From the NCBI GenBank assembly GCA_020205615.1, contig CM035169.1, positions 13,399,258-13,463,257 on the forward strand: 64,000 nt of DNA, written 5' to 3'. Numbering within the stretch: position 1 is the stretch's first letter; each line of letters starts with the position of its first letter. The stretch comes from Panax quinquefolius (lineage: Eukaryota; Streptophyta; Magnoliopsida; Apiales; Araliaceae). Shown here piece after piece: positions 60,201 through 64,000 of the stretch. A model generated the notes under the pieces. The model was not told where the DNA came from. It was given only the letters and a program-made list of their open reading frames with translations, and did not search any database. Made by a program: the position numbers and the translations under genes.

Positions 60201-62427
60201 ACTCTTTTTGTGTAACAGAAGGACTGTTTTGTAATTCTAATTCCATGTTTCATAATGACATCAAAAAAAATATTTGAAATTATTGATCGCAACAGGACAC
60301 AATGAAGATCCCATTGCCCTGTGAATTGACTTCAGAAAGGCAGAATTTGACTCTCTTTGTGTAACGGAGGAAGGACTGTTTTGTAATTCTAATTCCATAT
60401 TACATAATGACATCAAAAAAATTTGAAATAATTGATCGACACAGTGAAGATCCCATTGCCCTGTAAAATGTAAATATTACCTTAAAAAATTAATGCAATA
60501 ATATATATGCCTTTTCCACGCCCTCAATAGGGGTACTTGCTCAAGATGAGAGTGGGGCTTTTTTTTTTCCTTGATTCAAAGGGTTTGGACAGAATATGGG
60601 GTAACCAATCCCTTGCCCAAATAAAACCTCAAATCTACAATGATCTGCAGAAGGGATAAATCCTAAAGTAATATAATATCCCTTAGGCAAGTTGTCAAAA
60701 TATACACTTGCTTTTGTGTATTTGTACAATCAGATAAAGCGGATATTGTATTATCACCAAATTACCATGTATGCATTGAATCGGTTTCCATTAGTTGATA
60801 CCGTATCCTAATTGGATATAGGTAGAGACCAAAATGAGCCACCAATTCGACTGGAGAACTCAAAGCTAAAGAAGTATTACTAACTTCTTCTTTTTATGAC
60901 TAACTTCTTTAGAAAGCTTGAATAGACTAGCTAAGCTAAAATTTCACATTTCAGAAGGATGCATTACTTTGATGTTAACCAGCATTCCTGTTAATTTTGT
61001 CCCTATTCCATTTAGCAGTGAACAGCAAAGGGAAAATCATCTTGTGGATTAAATGAAAAGTTGTTTCTTTATCAGTCAGGGATGATGTTGAACAAAGTCC
61101 AGAAGGGTTTAGAGAAGGGAAAAAGGAGGAAGTTAGATTGGTGAATGGAGGAGAAACCAATATGGCAAGGAATCGGCAGAATAACAGGAAGCACACATTT
61201 TATTTCAAATAATTCAACCCTATTTCTCAAATATGGGGTTACATCACTTTATATAGAACATAGAAACCATAATTCTAATATAACTTCAGTAACTAAATTT
61301 GATAAGGGCACAAACTCCTAAACTAACCTATAACTTAAGTAACCTAATTTAAAAATGATAAACTCTAACTAAGAAAATATCCTAGGGCTCATTACAAGTT
61401 CAAAGTATCATTTACACATGTAAGAATCCTATATGTTATATATTTTCTTCTCGCTTATGAAATTTGAGTTTGTGAGGTATGTCTTTCAAAGTTCATACTA
61501 ACTACGTAACTAAATTATTACTTATATTTGCACAATACACAAACTACTACCATGCGTATACTATAGCATGACAAAATTATATTGTTGCAAGAGCATCAAC
61601 TCAAGAAACTTCTCCAACATTGTTGCAAGCTCTATAACCTTGTATTATAAGATGACAGTGTTCTATTCCTAAATGAAAAAATTTTCCCCAAATTATGCAA
61701 GAGGTTCATAACATATCAAAAAAATAAAATTTCACATACCAATATACACATGGCAAATGGATAGAATTTAACATATCATATATAGCAACATACCGCAATT
61801 CCACCTAGCCTTAGATCGGAAAAATGCTTCGTCGCGCTTGATACAAGCTGGATGATATGCCTTGGGACAACCGCTAGACAACAGCAGAATGCATAATTAA
61901 TGAACAAACTCTTTAAATGCCATAGCAAAGTACTTTTCCTTTTTAAGTTGTTAGTATATTTAAGTTTTTTGGCTTTCAAAAGTTATTCTACAATTAAGAA
62001 AGCTGGACAATGTAGAAACAACAATGAAACCGTGGCACGTCAAATACATAAATCCTCACCGGCGATCACACAGCACAAGACTCCCGCCGTCGAAGCATAT
62101 AAAACAGACATCCTCCTCTTCCTTCTGCTTCTTCGCCGGCGGCGGTTTCCCCTGACCCCGTGGTGGCCTCCCTCGCTTCCGCTTGACCTCCGTCCTCACC
62201 TCCACAGCATAAGCAGCAGTCTGTTCTCCACGGACGATGGGATCTCCGGCGACAGCCACCGGAACTCCGACCAGCTGAGAATCGCCCATCTGAATCGCCT
62301 GGCACTGTCCGTCGATGTTCGGAAATCCTACAGTTGATACAGTTCCATCTGAACTTAAGCTCCGAGTGTCAGCTTCTTCTATCTGAGGCCTGTTGTACAG
62401 TCCAGGAGCGTAATTTTGGTATTCCAT
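51495..62427 (-). CDS. NERD: NERD-like PHD-SWIB-Plus3-GYF protein, apparently C-terminally truncated
   Basis: Minus-strand exons: 62427-62060, 61873-61794, 59201-59014, 58551-57645, 57545-57418, 56229-56170, 56066-56016, 55798-~55738, ~53654-53460 and 53350-51495. Phases agree, giving about 1,297 aa (an upstream in-frame ATG at 62451 adds eight). Domains: basic AT-hook-like KRKRGRPPRG; PHD finger (from ~108: CFICFDGG..CPKAYHPAC..HICSVC..C..C); SWIB (~323-400); Plus3 (~459 on); LRECVEKLQLLKTPEERQRR helix; GYF (LWHYRDPNGKIQGPF..W..GYFP) in exon 10. WG/GW motifs (DVGWGE, DEWGGY) may bind Argonaute. Arabidopsis NERD (At2g16485, also called C3H19) links small RNAs and histone H3 to DNA methylation and is ~1.77 kb-codons long with a C-terminal CCCH finger. 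Here the frame ends shortly after DLLAEVDAMES and no finger was found. The exon 8-9 junction is uncertain. Confidence 0.88.
53660..55735 (-). other. Long intron 8 of the NERD-like gene
   Basis: About 2.1 kb, AT-rich, without recognisable coding or transposon-terminal sequence. The acceptor at its 3' end is unclear. The family-conserved frame begins at LRECVEK (about 53615), but the only acceptor that keeps the phase is at ~53655, which would add about 13 unfamiliar residues. Confidence 0.45.
59459..59900 (+). mobile_element. 5'-truncated Copia fragment in NERD-like intron 2
   Basis: 59459-59700 encodes in the plus direction the tail of a Copia RNase H (KEKLTSSLICIPFVKTNHQ, then CADILTKCLSS), broken by frame changes. 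A purine tract (ttaaaggga) is followed by an LTR start TGTTAGAATG at 59715. The LTR has a TATA-like box near 59850. Its 3' end was not clear. The remaining ~4-5 kb of the element is absent, and orientation is opposite to the host gene. Confidence 0.8.
60177..60463 (+). repeat. ~149-bp direct tandem duplication
   Basis: Two copies, starting at 60177 and 60326, each run from 'ttgactt(t/c)agaaag(t/g)cagaatttgact' to 'gatcccattgccctgt'. They differ by a few substitutions and small deletions. They lie in intron 2 of the NERD-like gene. Confidence 0.92.
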
Positions 62428-62451
62428 AAGGGGGTTATTATTATTACACAA

Positions 62452-63035
62452 ACCCTAGATTTCGGAATCCGTGTAATGGTTTTGATCGTGGGGTCGTACA
62501 GGAATGGAGGTGCTGAAGTTGACCGTTCCGGCGTCGTTTTGTGGGTAGTGAATAGGAATTTAAGAGAGAGACGAAAGAGATTAATTTGGTAGAATTGTGT
62601 GTGTATTGGGCGTTGGGTAATTAGGCTTTCGGCGACTCGACTTGTTAAATTAACCAATACAGTACACCCACTACCTGTACAAGTCTACAACTGAGCATAA
62701 TTGAGAGAGATAGAGTCAAATGCCGCGAAATTATTACTTCTTTCTAGTAGTAGTATTGGCATTTGGCAACACGTGATGAACCTTTTATTAGTGTAGTGCC
62801 AAGAGAGAGAGTCTGAGTCAGTCGGTCAGCCCACTTATACACACCAACTTTTGACCGCCACTGCCCTGAACTGATGCTGATTATAAAACATCTTTTGCTT
62901 GCCATGTCAAAGTGACGGTTAAAAATGGACACTGTTTCTGCTACCTATCCATACGTATGTAGTATTGTAACACGTGTTATACTGGTATATCATACCGATC
63001 ATGTTGTTGTAAATGCTGATTATTTTTATTACTCA

Positions 63036-63068
<33 letters not shown>

Positions 63069-63560
63069 GGGATCGAATCATAATTAATAATATAAAAAAG
63101 AATTTAGTCTTACAATACATCGTGATCTTCTATCTGATGATCGAACGGTTTAATAGAGGTCACGTCGCAATTTAATACTACGGATGAGATAAATATCTAA
63201 AATACTCTTCTTGTAAAAGTCTCTCCTAGTCGTCTGTAGTATTAAACTACGGATGTTGAGTATGTCAGATCAATTGGCCAACGACATCGTATTGGCCAAA
63301 TTTAAATTATTATTACTTTTTTAGTTTTTTAGGTTCCGCAGTATTAAACTACGGATGTCAAATATATTTGTTCCGAATTCGAAGATATTTGTTGAACTTT
63401 TGAAGCCATCCCAATTCGAATTCAAAGACATTTGTTAAACTTTTGAAGTTGAGAAGTCAAGTCAGTCGAATCAAGTAATTTCAATTTTCAAAATTCTAAT
63501 TAGTTTCATATGTTCTATGGTTCCCTCCCTTTTTTTCTCTCTTTAGGGTTTTGGGTTTTC
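62452..63560. other. Region upstream of the NERD-like gene
   Basis: It includes the NERD-like promoter and 5' UTR (62428 to ~62700) and a (TA)n microsatellite at 63041-63068. After that come dispersed repeats: 'gtagtattaaactacggatgt' occurs three times (near 63165, 63235 and 63338, the first diverged), and a ~50-bp 'cgaattcgaag..tttgttgaacttttgaag' block is doubled at 63370-63450. Both suggest an unidentified element. No gene is seen here. Confidence 0.5.
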
Positions 63561-63579
63561 TATGATCTGGGTTGTAATA

Positions 63580-64000
63580 TGGCCGATACGAAGGAACAAA
63601 GTAGTGGTGGAGACGGTGATCGACATATCATTGAATTATCCCTTTATATTTAAAGAAATGACGACCCCACTGTGACCCGTCTTTTGTTTGAAAAATAAAA
63701 TGGAAATGAAGGATTTTGAAGAAAGAAAAATTGTTTCATTCTTGATTTTGATCCAGATGATACACTTGATCTCTCAAATCTTTATGTTTCTGAGGATTTT
63801 AATAATGTTGATTCCCCTGATATCTATGTTGTTGAAAAAAGTCAGGTATGTCAATGTATTTAGTACATAATTTATATATGTTAGGAAATAAATGATCTTT
63901 ATATTTGGGAAATGGGTTTTCTTTAATTTTATTTTCAATTTTATGATTTTGTGATATTATCTGATTTCAGAGCATGATACCCATCATCGGTAAAAAAATA
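63580..64000 (+). pseudogene. Possible 5' fragment of an unidentified gene at the window edge
   Basis: An ATG at 63580 opens a short frame (MADTKEQSSGGDGDRHIIEL) that stops after about 24 codons. In another frame, 63745-63846 gives an acidic stretch (DPDDTLDLSNLYVSEDF, then VDSPDIYVVEKSQ) followed by a GTATG donor. A TTTCAG acceptor occurs at ~63970. The pieces do not join in one frame with obvious splice sites. I do not recognise the protein. It could be a broken gene, or a real gene whose exons I mis-joined. Confidence 0.3.

Overview
This is plant nuclear DNA, almost certainly from a eudicot. It has AT-rich intergenic sequence, multi-exon genes with GT-AG introns (and one GC-AG intron), LTR retrotransposons and MITEs inside introns, and a lignin-pathway P450. 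I cannot name the species. I see no bacterial, organellar or viral-genome signature. Exon coordinates were read by hand from splice sites, reading phase and protein-family similarity remembered from training. No alignment was run.

Five protein genes and one tRNA gene are supported. (1) 4731-6784, plus: a two-exon CYP84A-type P450 (ferulate/coniferaldehyde 5-hydroxylase, F5H). (2) 22345-9445, minus: a seven-exon mitochondrial coiled-coil protein of the DUF1640/CCDC90 (MCUR1-like) family. Its 11.5-kb third intron holds a complete 9.0-kb Copia element that landed inside a MITE terminal repeat. (3) 22758-22686, minus: tRNA-Lys(CUU). (4) 30387-23665, minus: a five-exon gene for a 219-aa plant-specific protein (DUF8204-type, unknown function) with one GC-AG intron. 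(5) 46885-31968, minus: a 15-exon TMCO4-like DUF726 protein of 662 aa. Its 8.5-kb intron 13 is packed with Copia and Ty3 remnants and a Pack-MULE-like element carrying a fragment of an ESF2/ABT1 ribosome-biogenesis gene. (6) 62427-51495, minus: a NERD-like PHD-SWIB-Plus3-GYF protein. It seems to have lost the C-terminal part with the CCCH finger, and a decayed duplicate of its own exons 6-8 lies just downstream.

Layout. 1-2510 is degenerate repeats plus a solo LTR with a perfect 5-bp target duplication. 2511-9400 holds F5H and two inverted-repeat elements. 9400-22400 is the DUF1640 gene with its Copia insertion. 22400-31000 holds the tRNA, the DUF8204 gene and several MITEs. 31900-46900 is the TMCO4-like gene. 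46900-50000 is a gene-poor AT-rich spacer. 50000-62450 is the NERD-like locus. The right edge holds dispersed repeats and a possible fragment of another gene.

The genes are not a pathway. F5H makes syringyl lignin precursors at the ER, the DUF1640 protein is mitochondrial, the TMCO4-like protein is a membrane alpha/beta-hydrolase, and NERD acts in small-RNA-directed chromatin silencing. Their shared feature is introns expanded by transposons. I see no operon-like or clustered novel system. The most novel structures are the ESF2-carrying Pack-MULE inside the TMCO4-like intron, the truncated NERD locus with its decayed exon copy, and a Copia element whose LTRs are well matched but whose coding region is dead.
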